This document shows, piece after piece, positions 1-8,952 of a stretch of 64,000 nt of DNA. Every line of letters starts with the position of its first letter. Position 1 is the first letter of the stretch. The position numbers and the translations under genes are program-made. The stretch lies in NCBI RefSeq assembly GCF_003071345.1, contig NZ_QCYK01000001.1, positions 744,001 through 808,000 of the forward strand, in the 5' to 3' direction. The DNA comes from Chitinophaga parva (GTDB lineage: Bacteria > Bacteroidota > Bacteroidia > Chitinophagales > Chitinophagaceae). The notes below the pieces were generated by a model. It made no database searches. It was not told where the DNA came from and was given only the letters and a program-made list of their open reading frames with translations.

Positions 1-283
1 GCAAACGCTGCGGAAACCTGCCCTGTACAAGATCATCCATGCTTTTACGGATTACACCAGCAGCATGATCGCTACAAAGAACTGGGCGGAAGTAAAGAAA
101 TGCTGCGCCTTTGCCGGTGTCCTCTACCGCAACGGTAGCCAGGGGCTGCGCAATGCCATTGAAAATGTGTACGTGTACGGCCTTTCTCCTACCCTGCCTA
201 CCCAGCGCCAGGCGCCCGGGATATTGCTCCCCGCCAGCCTGCAATCCCTGCGTATGCAGCAGCTGCGGGCCGCCACCATTTAA
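1..283 (+). CDS. C-terminal fragment of an unidentified small protein (5' end outside window)
   Basis: An open frame enters from the left edge (first complete codon at base 2) and stops at 283, giving about 93 residues. The visible part looks alpha-helical, with no signal peptide or membrane segment. A central stretch, YKIIHAFTDYTS followed by NAIENVYVYGLS, looks like a compact helical domain. An internal ATG at 65 exists, but the frame is open upstream of it, so the real start is probably off the window. It lies just before the small membrane peptide and kdpF on the same strand and may be part of the kdp transcript. I do not recognise the family. Confidence 0.6.
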   Translation, partial: QTLRKPALYKIIHAFTDYTSSMIATKNWAEVKKCCAFAGVLYRNGSQGLRNAIENVYVYGLSPTLPTQRQAPGILLPASLQSLRMQQLRAATI

Positions 284-301
284 AAAACCAAATTGTTTTA
301 T

Positions 302-385
302 ATGCTTACCGCACTCTGGGCACTGTTGCTACTATTTATTTTCTGGCTCTTTTACAGGTCTGTAGACTTTTTCGATAAGATCTGA
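302..385 (+). CDS. 27-aa single-span membrane peptide at the head of the kdp operon
   Basis: A 28-codon frame (ATG 302, TGA 383-385) encodes an almost wholly hydrophobic N-terminal half (residues 2-18, Leu/Trp/Phe rich) followed by a charged tail ending VDFFDKI. This is one transmembrane helix with a short polar end. It lies 18 bp after the upstream gene and 38 bp before kdpF. Its size and layout resemble KdpF, so it may be a second small subunit or stabiliser of the Kdp complex. That role is inferred from position only. The frame is too short for automatic gene callers. Confidence 0.55.
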   Translation: MLTALWALLLLFIFWLFYRSVDFFDKI

Positions 386-423
386 CCATAGCCGGAACAT
401 CTTCACATCACAACTTTTCTATC

Positions 424-501
424 ATGACGTTACTCTTCATTATCTCGCTGCTCATTTTCGTGTACATGGTATATGTACTCCTGAAGCCTGAGCAATTCTA
501 A
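424..501 (+). CDS. kdpF: KdpF, small subunit of the high-affinity K+-transporting ATPase
   Basis: A 25-residue peptide (ATG 424, TAA 499-501) with one hydrophobic span and the ending VLLKPEQF, which matches the usual KdpF tail (L..PE.F). In the known complex KdpF is a single-helix lipid-like stabiliser that sits against KdpA in the inner membrane. It is immediately upstream of kdpA, 24 bp away, in the canonical kdpFABC order. The size and tail motif make the call firm despite the short length. Confidence 0.88.
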   Translation: MTLLFIISLLIFVYMVYVLLKPEQF

Positions 502-525
502 CCATCGCCTATCAATTGAAATAAA

Positions 526-2241
526 ATGAATACTGAAATGATTGGCGTAATTGCCACTTACGGGCTTACCCTCTTGCTCGCTTTGCCTTTCGGTAAGTAC
601 ATCGCAAAGGTGTTCAAAGGCGAAAAGACCTGGTCCGATTTTATGAAGCCGCTGGAGCGCCTGCTATACAAGGTTTCCGGCATTAATCCTAAAGAGGAGA
701 TGGACTGGAAGCAGCACATGAAAGCCCTGCTTACCATTAACCTGCTCTGGGTACTGTATGCCTTCTTCGTGCTTATTTTCCAGGACAAACTGCCGCTCAA
801 TCCTGACGGCAATCCCGGCATGACGCCCGACCTGTCTTTTAATACGGCCATCAGCTTTGTAGTGAACTGTAACCTGCAGCACTACTCCGGCGAATCCGGC
901 CTTACCTATCTCACGCAGCTGTTTGTGATCACCTTCCTGCAGTTTGTGAGTGCCGCTACCGGTATTGCGGCCGCTATTGTACTTTTTAAAGCGCTGAAGG
1001 ATAAAACCACCACCAAGCTGGGTAACTTCTGGGAGTTCTTCGTAAAGTCCATCACCCGCGTGCTGCTGCCCCTGAGCGTAGTAGTGGCCATCATCCTGGC
1101 CTTTAACGGTACACCGGCCAGCTATAAAGGCAAAGATACGGTGGTAACCCTGCAGGGTGATACGGTGAATGTGAGCCGCGGCCCCGCTGCCGGCATGATC
1201 GCCATTAAACACGTAGGAACTAATGGTGGCGGGTATTTTGGCGCCAACAGCGCCCATCCGCTGGAAAATCCCAACTACGCCACTTACATAACGGAAATGG
1301 TGGCGCAGGTGATCATCCCCATCGCCATGGTATTTGCCCTCGGCTTCTTTATCAACCGCCGCAAGTTTGCTTATGTGCTCTTTGCCATGATGACCATCGG
1401 GATGATCGTGCTGCTCATTCCATCCATCCACTATGAGGTGGGCGGTAATCCCGCACTGGCCCACCTGGGTATCCGGCAAACCACCGGCGCCATGGAAGGC
1501 AAGGAGGTGCGCTTTGGGCCTACGGCCACCGCGTATTGGAGCACCGTGACCACCATTATCAGTACGGGCTCTGTAAACGGTATGCACGACAGCACCATGC
1601 CCCTCACCGGGTTCATGCAACTGATGGCCATGATGATCAACTCCTTTTACGGCGGCTGTGGTGTAGGTATTCTCAACTACTACATTTTCATCATCATAGC
1701 AGTGTTTATTTCGGGCCTTATGGTGGGGCGTACACCGGAGTTCATGGGGCACAAAGTAGAAGCCCGCGAGATCAAGATCGCCGCGGTGATAGCGCTGCTG
1801 CATCCTTTCATCATCCTGGTAGGTACGGCACTGTCAGCTTACATCCTGGCGCATCACCCGGATGTGGACTGGGCCGTGAAACCCACTGCGTGGCTGAATA
1901 ATCCCGGCTACCACGGTTTCACTGAAATGCTGTATGAATACACTTCTGCCGCGGCCAACAATGGTTCCGGTTTTGAAGGCCTGGGCGATAACAACATCTT
2001 CTGGAATGTGAGCACCGGCATCATACTGCTGCTGGGCCGCTTCCTGCCCATTATAGGCCCGGTGGCCATTGCAGGGATCATGGCGAAGAAAAAATTCATC
2101 CCGGAAGGTGCTGGTACCCTGCAGACAGATACCGCCACATTTGGTTTTATGACCATGGCGGTGATCATCATCTTAACGGCCCTGTCCTTCTTCCCCGCGC
2201 TGGTGCTGGGCCCCGTGGCAGAGTATTTCTCAATGTATTAA
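526..2241 (+). CDS. kdpA: KdpA, potassium-binding and translocating subunit of the Kdp ATPase
   Basis: A 571-residue polytopic inner-membrane protein, the normal KdpA length. KdpA belongs to the potassium-transporter superfamily and carries the selectivity filter through which K+ enters before ATP-driven uptake by KdpB. The filter-like loop NGGGYFGANSAHPLENP begins at residue 233, and other loops such as NNGSGFEG and the N-terminal VVNCNLQHYSGE are typical. The ATG at 526 follows kdpF closely, and the next gene kdpB starts 12 bp after the stop, so the four genes form one transcript. The operon is expected to be induced by low K+ or osmotic stress through the KdpD-like proteins encoded downstream. 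Confidence 0.97.
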   Translation: MNTEMIGVIATYGLTLLLALPFGKYIAKVFKGEKTWSDFMKPLERLLYKVSGINPKEEMDWKQHMKALLTINLLWVLYAFFVLIFQDKLPLNPDGNPGMTPDLSFNTAISFVVNCNLQHYSGESGLTYLTQLFVITFLQFVSAATGIAAAIVLFKALKDKTTTKLGNFWEFFVKSITRVLLPLSVVVAIILAFNGTPASYKGKDTVVTLQGDTVNVSRGPAAGMIAIKHVGTNGGGYFGANSAHPLENPNYATYITEMVAQVIIPIAMVFALGFFINRRKFAYVLFAMMTIGMIVLLIPSIHYEVGGNPALAHLGIRQTTGAMEGKEVRFGPTATAYWSTVTTIISTGSVNGMHDSTMPLTGFMQLMAMMINSFYGGCGVGILNYYIFIIIAVFISGLMVGRTPEFMGHKVEAREIKIAAVIALLHPFIILVGTALSAYILAHHPDVDWAVKPTAWLNNPGYHGFTEMLYEYTSAAANNGSGFEGLGDNNIFWNVSTGIILLLGRFLPIIGPVAIAGIMAKKKFIPEGAGTLQTDTATFGFMTMAVIIILTALSFFPALVLGPVAEYFSMY

Positions 2242-2253
2242 TGACAGACGACA

Positions 2254-4299
2254 ATGGACAATTCCAATAAATTATTTCCCAGGGCGCTGGTGATGGAAAG
2301 CCTTAAGCAATCCTTCATTAAGCTGCATCCTAAACTCATGATCAAGAACCCGGTGATGTTCACCGTGGAAGTAGGCACCCTCATTATGCTGGTGGTGACC
2401 CTCAACGCCTGGTGGCACCCGGATGCTGCGCAAGGCAGCCTGGCCTACAATGCGCTGGTATTTGTAGTGCTGTTCTTCACCGTACTGTTTGCAAATTTTG
2501 CCGAAGCCATAGCCGAAGCCCGTGGCAAAGCGCAGGCCGAAAGCCTGCGCAAAACCCGGGAAGAAACACCGGCCAAGAAAGTAGTGCTGATGGGCGAGAT
2601 CTTTACCAACGAGATCCAGGTGGTATCTTCTTCTACCCTGCAAAAAGGCGATGAATTTATCTGTGAGCCGGGCGATATCATCCCCGCGGATGGTGAGATC
2701 GTGGAAGGCATTGCCACCATCGATGAATCTGCGATCACCGGTGAAAGTGCGCCCGTGATCCGCGAAGCCGGCGGTGATAAAAGCAGTGTGGTAGGCGGTA
2801 CCAAAGTATTGTCCGACCGGATCCGCGTAAGGGTGAGCACCGATGCCGGTGAATCTTTCCTGGATAAAATGATCGCGCTGGTGGAAGGCGCATCCCGCCA
2901 GAAAACACCCAACGAGATTGCGCTCACCATTCTCCTGGCCAGCTTTACCCTGGTGTTCATCATCGTATGCGTAACGTTGAAACCCTTTGCAGATTACGCC
3001 AATACACCCATCACCATTGCGGCCTTTATCTCCTTGTTTGTATGCCTCATCCCCACTACCATTGGCGGCTTGCTGTCTGCCATCGGTATTGCGGGCATGG
3101 ACCGTGCGCTCCGCGCTAATGTGATCACCAAGTCTGGCCGCGCGGTAGAAACAGCTGGTGATATTGATGTGCTGCTGCTGGATAAAACCGGTACCATCAC
3201 CATCGGTAACCGCAAGGCTACCAACTTTTATGCGGCCAATGGCGTGGATCAAAAAACTTTCATCAAACTGTGCGCCCTCGGCTCCCTGGCGGATGAAACC
3301 CCGGAAGGCAAGTCCATCGTGGAACTGGCCGGCAAAGACGTAACCAGCCAGCTTTCCATCCAGGGCGCAGGGCTGGTGAAGTTTACCGCGGAGACCCGCA
3401 GCAGCGGCATAGACCTGGCAGACGGGCAGCGCATCCGCAAAGGCGCCGTAGATGCCATCCGCAATATTGCCGCAAAGGCCGGGCATGGATTTCCCGAAGA
3501 AACACAGGAAAGGGCAGCAGCCATCGCGTCTAACGGTGGTACCCCGCTGGTACTTTCCCTGGACGAAAAAGTGCAGGGTGTAATAGAACTGCAGGACATC
3601 ATTAAACCCGGCATCCAGGAACGTTTTGAGCGCCTGCGTAAAATGGGCGTGAAGACGGTGATGGTAACCGGTGATAACCCGCTCACTGCAAAATACATTG
3701 CCGCCAAAGCTGGCGTGGACGACTTCATTGCCGAGGCCAAGCCGGAAGATAAGATGCGCTACATCAGGGAAGAGCAGCAACAGGGCCGCCTGGTGGCCAT
3801 GATGGGCGACGGTACGAACGATGCCCCTGCATTGGCACAGGCAGACGTAGGGGTGGCCATGAACTCCGGTACACAGGCCGCCAAAGAAGCGGGCAACATG
3901 GTGGACCTGGACAATGACCCCACCAAGCTGATTGAGATCGTGGAGATTGGCAAGCAATTGCTCATGACCCGCGGTACCCTCACCACCTTCTCCATTGCCA
4001 ATGACGTGGCCAAGTACTTTGCCATTGTACCGGCCCTTTTCGTGGTGGCTATCCCGGCCCTGCAGCAGCTGAACATCATGCACCTGCACAGCCCTGAAAG
4101 CGCCATCCTCAGCGCAGTGATCTTCAACGCCATCATTATCCCGGCGCTGATACCGCTGGCACTGAAAGGCGTGGCTTACAAGCCCATTGGCGCCTCTGCC
4201 CTGCTGCGCCGCAACCTGCTGATCTACGGTGTGGGCGGTCTTATTGCTCCTTTTATCGGTATCAAATTAATTGACCTGTTACTGGCACTGGTGTTCTAA
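2254..4299 (+). CDS. kdpB: KdpB, P-type ATPase catalytic subunit of the K+ transporter
   Basis: A 681-residue P-type ATPase (type IA) that hydrolyses ATP to drive K+ uptake with KdpA. The phosphorylation motif DKTGT starts at residue 310, the actuator-domain TGES motif at about 162, and the hinge motif [11 protein letters not shown] at about 518. Hydrophobic segments lie near residues 35-85, 220-275 and 580-680, which is the normal arrangement. The length agrees with E. coli KdpB. The gene starts 12 bp after kdpA and is followed closely by kdpC. All catalytic motifs are intact, so I expect an active enzyme. Confidence 0.98.
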   Translation: MDNSNKLFPRALVMESLKQSFIKLHPKLMIKNPVMFTVEVGTLIMLVVTLNAWWHPDAAQGSLAYNALVFVVLFFTVLFANFAEAIAEARGKAQAESLRKTREETPAKKVVLMGEIFTNEIQVVSSSTLQKGDEFICEPGDIIPADGEIVEGIATIDESAITGESAPVIREAGGDKSSVVGGTKVLSDRIRVRVSTDAGESFLDKMIALVEGASRQKTPNEIALTILLASFTLVFIIVCVTLKPFADYANTPITIAAFISLFVCLIPTTIGGLLSAIGIAGMDRALRANVITKSGRAVETAGDIDVLLLDKTGTITIGNRKATNFYAANGVDQKTFIKLCALGSLADETPEGKSIVELAGKDVTSQLSIQGAGLVKFTAETRSSGIDLADGQRIRKGAVDAIRNIAAKAGHGFPEETQERAAAIASNGGTPLVLSLDEKVQGVIELQDIIKPGIQERFERLRKMGVKTVMVTGDNPLTAKYIAAKAGVDDFIAEAKPEDKMRYIREEQQQGRLVAMMGDGTNDAPALAQADVGVAMNSGTQAAKEAGNMVDLDNDPTKLIEIVEIGKQLLMTRGTLTTFSIANDVAKYFAIVPALFVVAIPALQQLNIMHLHSPESAILSAVIFNAIIIPALIPLALKGVAYKPIGASALLRRNLLIYGVGGLIAPFIGIKLIDLLLALVF

Positions 4300-4338
4300 A
4301 CACACGTGCACATTCATAAGAAACAAAGCTTACACATC

Positions 4339-4902
4339 ATGAAAAAGTATCTGCTCCCTTCCATCCGGCTCTCCATCGCACTGCTTGTGCTGCTGGCCGT
4401 GGTATACCCGCTGTGCATTGCAGCCGTGGCGCGCATGGCGCCCGGTGGTGGTGACGGTGAAACGGTAACCGTAAATGGGAAAGTGGTTGGTTATAAAAAC
4501 ATTGGCCAGAAATTCACGGACGATAAATATTTCTGGAGCCGCCCCTCTGCCGTGGATTACAACGCCGCTGGCTCCGCCGGTTCCAACAAAGGCCCGTCAA
4601 ATGCGGACTACCTGAAACAGGTGCAGGACCGGGTAGACACCTTCCTGGTGCACAATCCCGGCGTAAAGACCGCCGATATCCCCGCGGAGCTGGTAACGGC
4701 TTCCGGCAGCGGCCTGGACCCGGACCTGAGCCCGGAAGCCGCCTACATCCAGGTGGCCCGTGTGGCCCGCGTGCGCGGGCTGGCGCCTGGCAAAGTAAAA
4801 GCACTGGTGGATAGCCACGTACAGCACCCGCTGCTGGGCCTCTTTGGCCCGGAAAAGGTGAATGTGCTGCAGCTCAATGTGGCGCTCAACCAGCTGCAAT
4901 AA
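4339..4902 (+). CDS. kdpC: KdpC, accessory subunit of the K+-transporting ATPase
   Basis: With the ATG at 4339 the product has 187 residues, the usual KdpC length. It has one N-terminal transmembrane helix (about residues 7-27) and a periplasmic domain containing the family motifs FWSRPSAVDYN and SGLDPDLSPEAA. A GTG at 4306 opens the same frame 11 codons earlier, but the extra residues are charged and precede the membrane anchor, so I prefer 4339. KdpC associates with KdpB and raises its ATP affinity. The gene ends the kdpFABC block, and the porin gene follows after 111 bp. Confidence 0.95.
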   Translation: MKKYLLPSIRLSIALLVLLAVVYPLCIAAVARMAPGGGDGETVTVNGKVVGYKNIGQKFTDDKYFWSRPSAVDYNAAGSAGSNKGPSNADYLKQVQDRVDTFLVHNPGVKTADIPAELVTASGSGLDPDLSPEAAYIQVARVARVRGLAPGKVKALVDSHVQHPLLGLFGPEKVNVLQLNVALNQLQ

Positions 4903-5013
4903 GCCAGCAACCTATCTTTTGTAATAACCTTACCTTGCTCCTGCGTTGCCGCTCGTAAGCTGCTCCCATTTCTACCGCGGTGGCGCCAGGATGCAGGGCC
5001 TACAAAATTCTGT

Positions 5014-6087
5014 ATGAAAGCTATTTCAGTTCTTTGTTTAGCATCATTGATCAGCATGAAGGGAATGGCACAGGATAGCACCAAACCAGCTTCTCCTGTG
5101 ACCTTTTCCGCTTACGTAGAAACCTACTACAGTTATGATTTCAACAACCCGGCAGACCATATTAAGCCAGGTTTTATTTATAGCTATAACCGGCACAATG
5201 AGGTGAACGTCAACCTTGCTTACCTCAAGGCCAGTTACAGCAAAGACAATATCCGCGGTAACGTGACGCTTATGGCAGGTACTTACCCTGAGTATAACCT
5301 GGCCCCGGAGCCTACCGTTCTGCGGCACATTTATGAAGCGAACGTAGGCGTGAAACTGGCAAAGAACCTTTGGGTGGATGCCGGTGTAATGCCTTCCCAC
5401 ATTGGGTTTGAGAGCGCCGTTGGCAAGGATTGCTACACACTTACACGCAGCATCGTGGCAGATAATACGCCCTACTACGAAGCCGGTGCCAAACTGACCT
5501 GGACGCCCAATGACCAGTGGACCTTTGCCGCATTGTATGTGAACGGCTGGCAGCGCATTGCCCTGCTGAACGACAACCAGACGCCCTGCGGTGGTACCCA
5601 GATCACGTACAAGCCCAATGACAAAGTACTGCTCAACTACAGCACGTATTTTGGCAACGACCGGCCGGATTCATTGTACCAATTTCGTTTCTACAACGAC
5701 TTCTATGGTACCTTTAATCTCACGGAGAAATGGTCGCTGATAGCAGGTTTTGATTACGGGATGCAACAACGTACACCACACTCCGGTGACTATGCTACCT
5801 GGTATGCCCCCACGCTGATCGCGCATTATGCCATTAACCAGAAATACGCCCTCACCGGGCGGGTAGAGGCTTTCAAAGACAAGGACCAGGTAGTGTATAC
5901 GACTGACACGCCGCATGGTTTTGACCTGATGGGCTACTCCCTGAGCTTTGACATAGCCCCTGCCAAAAATGTACTGTTCCGCATAGGCGGCCGCCTGTTC
6001 AGCGCCCGCGATGACATGTTCCGCAAGGAGCAATTGTATACCAACAACGATGCGAGTGTGACCACTGCGCTGATGTTGTCTTTTTAA
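5014..6087 (+). CDS. Outer-membrane porin of the bbp2/OmpL-like type linked to kdp
   Basis: A 357-residue protein with a signal peptide (about residues 1-20, ending GMAQ) followed by alternating hydrophobic/aromatic strands typical of a beta-barrel. It ends in Phe (LMLSF), the normal C-terminal signal for barrel assembly. The pattern (TYYSYDFNNP near the start, YNRHNEVNVNLAYLKA after it) matches the putative beta-barrel porin-2 family of Bacteroidota. It sits between kdpC and the KdpD sensor gene, 8 bp before the latter. An inferred role is to provide the outer-membrane route for K+ when the Kdp pump is induced. Confidence 0.85.
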   Translation: MKAISVLCLASLISMKGMAQDSTKPASPVTFSAYVETYYSYDFNNPADHIKPGFIYSYNRHNEVNVNLAYLKASYSKDNIRGNVTLMAGTYPEYNLAPEPTVLRHIYEANVGVKLAKNLWVDAGVMPSHIGFESAVGKDCYTLTRSIVADNTPYYEAGAKLTWTPNDQWTFAALYVNGWQRIALLNDNQTPCGGTQITYKPNDKVLLNYSTYFGNDRPDSLYQFRFYNDFYGTFNLTEKWSLIAGFDYGMQQRTPHSGDYATWYAPTLIAHYAINQKYALTGRVEAFKDKDQVVYTTDTPHGFDLMGYSLSFDIAPAKNVLFRIGGRLFSARDDMFRKEQLYTNNDASVTTALMLSF

Positions 6088-6095
6088 AACAGCAT

Positions 6096-7217
6096 ATGAC
6101 CGGACAGGAAAACATACCGGCTTACATACTGCCCTCCACACGGGATAAGCGGGGCAAGTTCAAGATCTACATCGGCATGAGCGCCGGTGTGGGTAAGACT
6201 TACCGCATGCTGCAGGAAGCCCACGCCCTGCTGCGCAACGGGGTGAATGTGCAGATAGGCTACATAGAAACCCACCAGCGCAGGGAAACCGAGGCACTGG
6301 TGGAGGGCCTGCCCATGATACCACGCAAGCAGCTCTTTTACAAAGGTAAAATGCTGGAAGAGATGGATCTCTCCGGCATTTTGCTGCTACAGCCGGAGTG
6401 GGTGGTGGTGGATGAACTGGCGCACAGTAACATGCCCGGCGCCCGCCATGAAAAGCGCTGGCAGGACGTGGTGGAGCTGCTGCAGGCCGGCATTAACGTG
6501 ATCTCTGCGGTAAACATACAGCATATTGAAAGCATTAACCACGAAGTGAAAACCATCACTGGTGTGGACGTTACGGAGCGGGTGCCCGACAGTATGTTGC
6601 ACATGGCGGATGAAGTGGTGAACATTGACCTCACAGCGGATGAACTGATCACCCGTTTGAAGGAAGGCAAGATCTATGACCAGTCCAAGGTGGCCTCCGC
6701 CCTCAAGAATTTTTTCCAGGCAGACAAGATCCTGCAGCTGCGAGAACTGGCCCTCAAAGAGGTGACCAACCAGGTGGAGCGCAAGGTGGAAACGGAAATT
6801 CCGCGGGCGCAGCAGATGCGCCACGAGCGCTTCCTGGCCTGCATTTCCACCAATGATGCCATCGCCCGCAAAGTGATCCGCAAAACCGCCCGCCTGGCCA
6901 GTTACTACCATGCGGACTGGTTTGTGCTGTACGTGCAAACGCCCAATGAGCGGGCAGATAAGATCAACCTGGCCAGCCAGCGCCACCTGATCAATAACCT
7001 GAAGCTGGCTACAGAGCTGGGCGCGGAGGTGATACGCCTGCAGGATGCCGATGTGTCTGAGACTATTATCGCCCAGGCCCGGGAAAAGGAAGTGACCACC
7101 ATTTGCATTGGCAAGCCGCATATCAGCCTGTTTCGCATAATTTTGCGTACAAACCTTTTCAACCAGTTGTTAAAAACCTTATCGGCAAACGATATTGATC
7201 TCATTATATTATCATGA
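6096..7217 (+). CDS. kdpD: KdpD N-terminal sensor and USP domains as a stand-alone protein
   Basis: A 373-residue protein equal to the cytoplasmic N-terminal part of KdpD. Residues about 20-230 form the KdpD sensor domain with a Walker A motif (GMSAGVGKT, about residues 28-36) and a Walker B-like WVVVDELAHSN. Residues about 245-373 form a universal-stress-protein domain (ERFLACIST at its start). The usual four transmembrane helices and kinase domains are missing. The stop overlaps the ATG of the next gene, a membrane histidine kinase (7214-7217), so the two are translationally coupled and together replace one-piece KdpD. In KdpD this region senses K+ and nucleotides and modulates kinase output. 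Confidence 0.93.
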   Translation: MTGQENIPAYILPSTRDKRGKFKIYIGMSAGVGKTYRMLQEAHALLRNGVNVQIGYIETHQRRETEALVEGLPMIPRKQLFYKGKMLEEMDLSGILLLQPEWVVVDELAHSNMPGARHEKRWQDVVELLQAGINVISAVNIQHIESINHEVKTITGVDVTERVPDSMLHMADEVVNIDLTADELITRLKEGKIYDQSKVASALKNFFQADKILQLRELALKEVTNQVERKVETEIPRAQQMRHERFLACISTNDAIARKVIRKTARLASYYHADWFVLYVQTPNERADKINLASQRHLINNLKLATELGAEVIRLQDADVSETIIAQAREKEVTTICIGKPHISLFRIILRTNLFNQLLKTLSANDIDLIILS

Positions 7218-8947
7218 GTACGTTCCGGCTTAAAACGAAGATCACCCTGGGGGTACTTTTCCTGTACCTCATGCTGGCGCTGGTAAGTGTGGTGGGCGTG
7301 CTGCTGCTGAGGGGACAGAATGAGAAATCGCGCATGATCCTGCAGGACAACTATGAATCGCTGGAAGATTGCCAGAATATGCTGCGCGCCCTGGAGCAAA
7401 TGACGGACAACCGCCAGCAGGCCATGACCGCCTTTGACCGTAACCTCATGGCGGAAGAAAGCAACCTGACGGAAACCGGGGAAGCGCGCGCCGCACATGA
7501 TGTACGTGTGGCCTTCACCGCCCTGCAAAACGATTCCGCCCACCAGGAGCAGTACTTTAAACCCATCCGCCAGGGGATAGCCAATATCATGGCGGTGAAC
7601 ATGCGCGCCATCAAGGAAAAGCATGTGAAATCCAATAAGACCGGCGATCATGCCCTGATCTACATTGCCGTGATCATTGGTGTGTGCTTTATGCTGGGCT
7701 TCACATTTGTGTTTAACTTTCCCGGCTATATTGCCAACCCTATCCGCGAGCTGACAGAAGGTATCAAGAACATTGCCCAGAAAAAATACAGCCAGCGGCT
7801 GTACTTCAAATCGGATGATGAATTTGGCGACCTGGCAGAAGCTTTTAACACCATGGCGGCCCAGCTGGACCAGTATGAGCACAGCAACCTGGCCCGCATC
7901 ATGTTTGAGAAGAAGCGCGCGGAAGCGGTGATCAGTAGTCTCAAAGACGCCACCATCGGTTTTGATGCAAATGACACTATCCTTTTTGCCAACCAGCCGG
8001 CCCTGGACCTGTTGAACATGAAGGAGCGCGACCTGGTAGGCTTTGCGGCCAGTGTGGCCGCAAAAAATAATGACCTACTGCGCACCATCATCCACCAGCA
8101 GGCGCATGAACCATTGAAGATCGTGGTGGATGGCAAGGAATGTTTTTTTGTACAGGAAGTGATAGACATCCACCAGGAAGAGGCCCGCACGGGGTATGTG
8201 ATCATCCTCAAGAACATCACTTCTTTCCTGGAGCACGACCAGGCCAAGACCCGCTTCATTGCCACCATCTCCCATGAGCTCAAAACCCCGCTGGCCGCGT
8301 CAGACTTCAGCCTGAAGCTGCTGGAAGACGAGCGTATAGGTACGCTTAGCGGGGAACAAAAGGAACTGGTGGAAAGCCTGAAGCAGGATAACCGGCGCAT
8401 GATCCGCATTGTAAGTGAGCTGCTGGACCTTTCACAGGTGGAGAGTGGCAACATACAGCTGCAGGTAACGCCGGTGTTTGCATCCGGTATCGTAAAATAT
8501 GCGCTGGATGCGGTGACCAACGCCGCTGCCAGGGCAGACATCCGCATAGATGTGCAGGTGGCGGACAACCTGCCTCCCATCCTGGCAGACGTGGAAAAAT
8601 CTGCCTGGGTGCTGGTGAATTTGCTGACCAATGCCATCCGTTATTCCAAGCCGGGATCCACCGTAACACTGGCAGTAACGGTAACGGATACACGAGAACT
8701 GCAATTCAGTGTGCGGGATACGGGCAAGGGGATTGCACCTGCATTCCGTGAAAAAATATTTGAGCGCTTTTTCAAAGTGCCGGGCGCACAGCATCCGCAG
8801 GGCACAGGCCTGGGGCTGGCTATTTCCCGGGAATTTATTGATGCGCAGGGTGGCCGCATTGGTGTGGAGAGTGAAGAGGGCAAGGGAAGCCTGTTTTATT
8901 TTATGCTGCCCCTGGCGCCGGGAAATGACAGCGCCAATACTCCCTGA
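7214..8947 (+). CDS. Membrane sensor histidine kinase coupled to the split KdpD
   Basis: A 577-residue kinase. Transmembrane helices at about 9-31 and 145-170 bracket a short extracytoplasmic region. A HAMP domain, a PAS-like region (about 235-340), HisKA with an intact H-box (ATISHELKTPLAA) and HATPase_c (N-box LVNLLTNAIRYS, G1 DTGKGIA, G2 GTGLGLAI) follow. It overlaps the KdpD sensor gene by 4 bp. Unlike classical KdpD it has two spans and a HAMP/PAS module, so the sensing half and kinase half have become separate polypeptides. Its response regulator is not in the window; an upstream, off-window regulator is possible. Confidence 0.9.
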   Translation: MSTFRLKTKITLGVLFLYLMLALVSVVGVLLLRGQNEKSRMILQDNYESLEDCQNMLRALEQMTDNRQQAMTAFDRNLMAEESNLTETGEARAAHDVRVAFTALQNDSAHQEQYFKPIRQGIANIMAVNMRAIKEKHVKSNKTGDHALIYIAVIIGVCFMLGFTFVFNFPGYIANPIRELTEGIKNIAQKKYSQRLYFKSDDEFGDLAEAFNTMAAQLDQYEHSNLARIMFEKKRAEAVISSLKDATIGFDANDTILFANQPALDLLNMKERDLVGFAASVAAKNNDLLRTIIHQQAHEPLKIVVDGKECFFVQEVIDIHQEEARTGYVIILKNITSFLEHDQAKTRFIATISHELKTPLAASDFSLKLLEDERIGTLSGEQKELVESLKQDNRRMIRIVSELLDLSQVESGNIQLQVTPVFASGIVKYALDAVTNAAARADIRIDVQVADNLPPILADVEKSAWVLVNLLTNAIRYSKPGSTVTLAVTVTDTRELQFSVRDTGKGIAPAFREKIFERFFKVPGAQHPQGTGLGLAISREFIDAQGGRIGVESEEGKGSLFYFMLPLAPGNDSANTP

Positions 8948-8952
8948 ATACA

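Noticed and set aside
664..1803. Long open frame on the minus strand opposite kdpA
   Set aside because: It has His-rich, low-complexity composition and lies fully inside a certain kdpA gene; it is a codon-bias shadow. The same applies to 2272-4089 opposite kdpB and similar frames.
4306..4338. GTG start for kdpC eleven codons upstream
   Set aside because: The added residues precede the membrane anchor and are not KdpC-like, so ATG 4339 is preferred.
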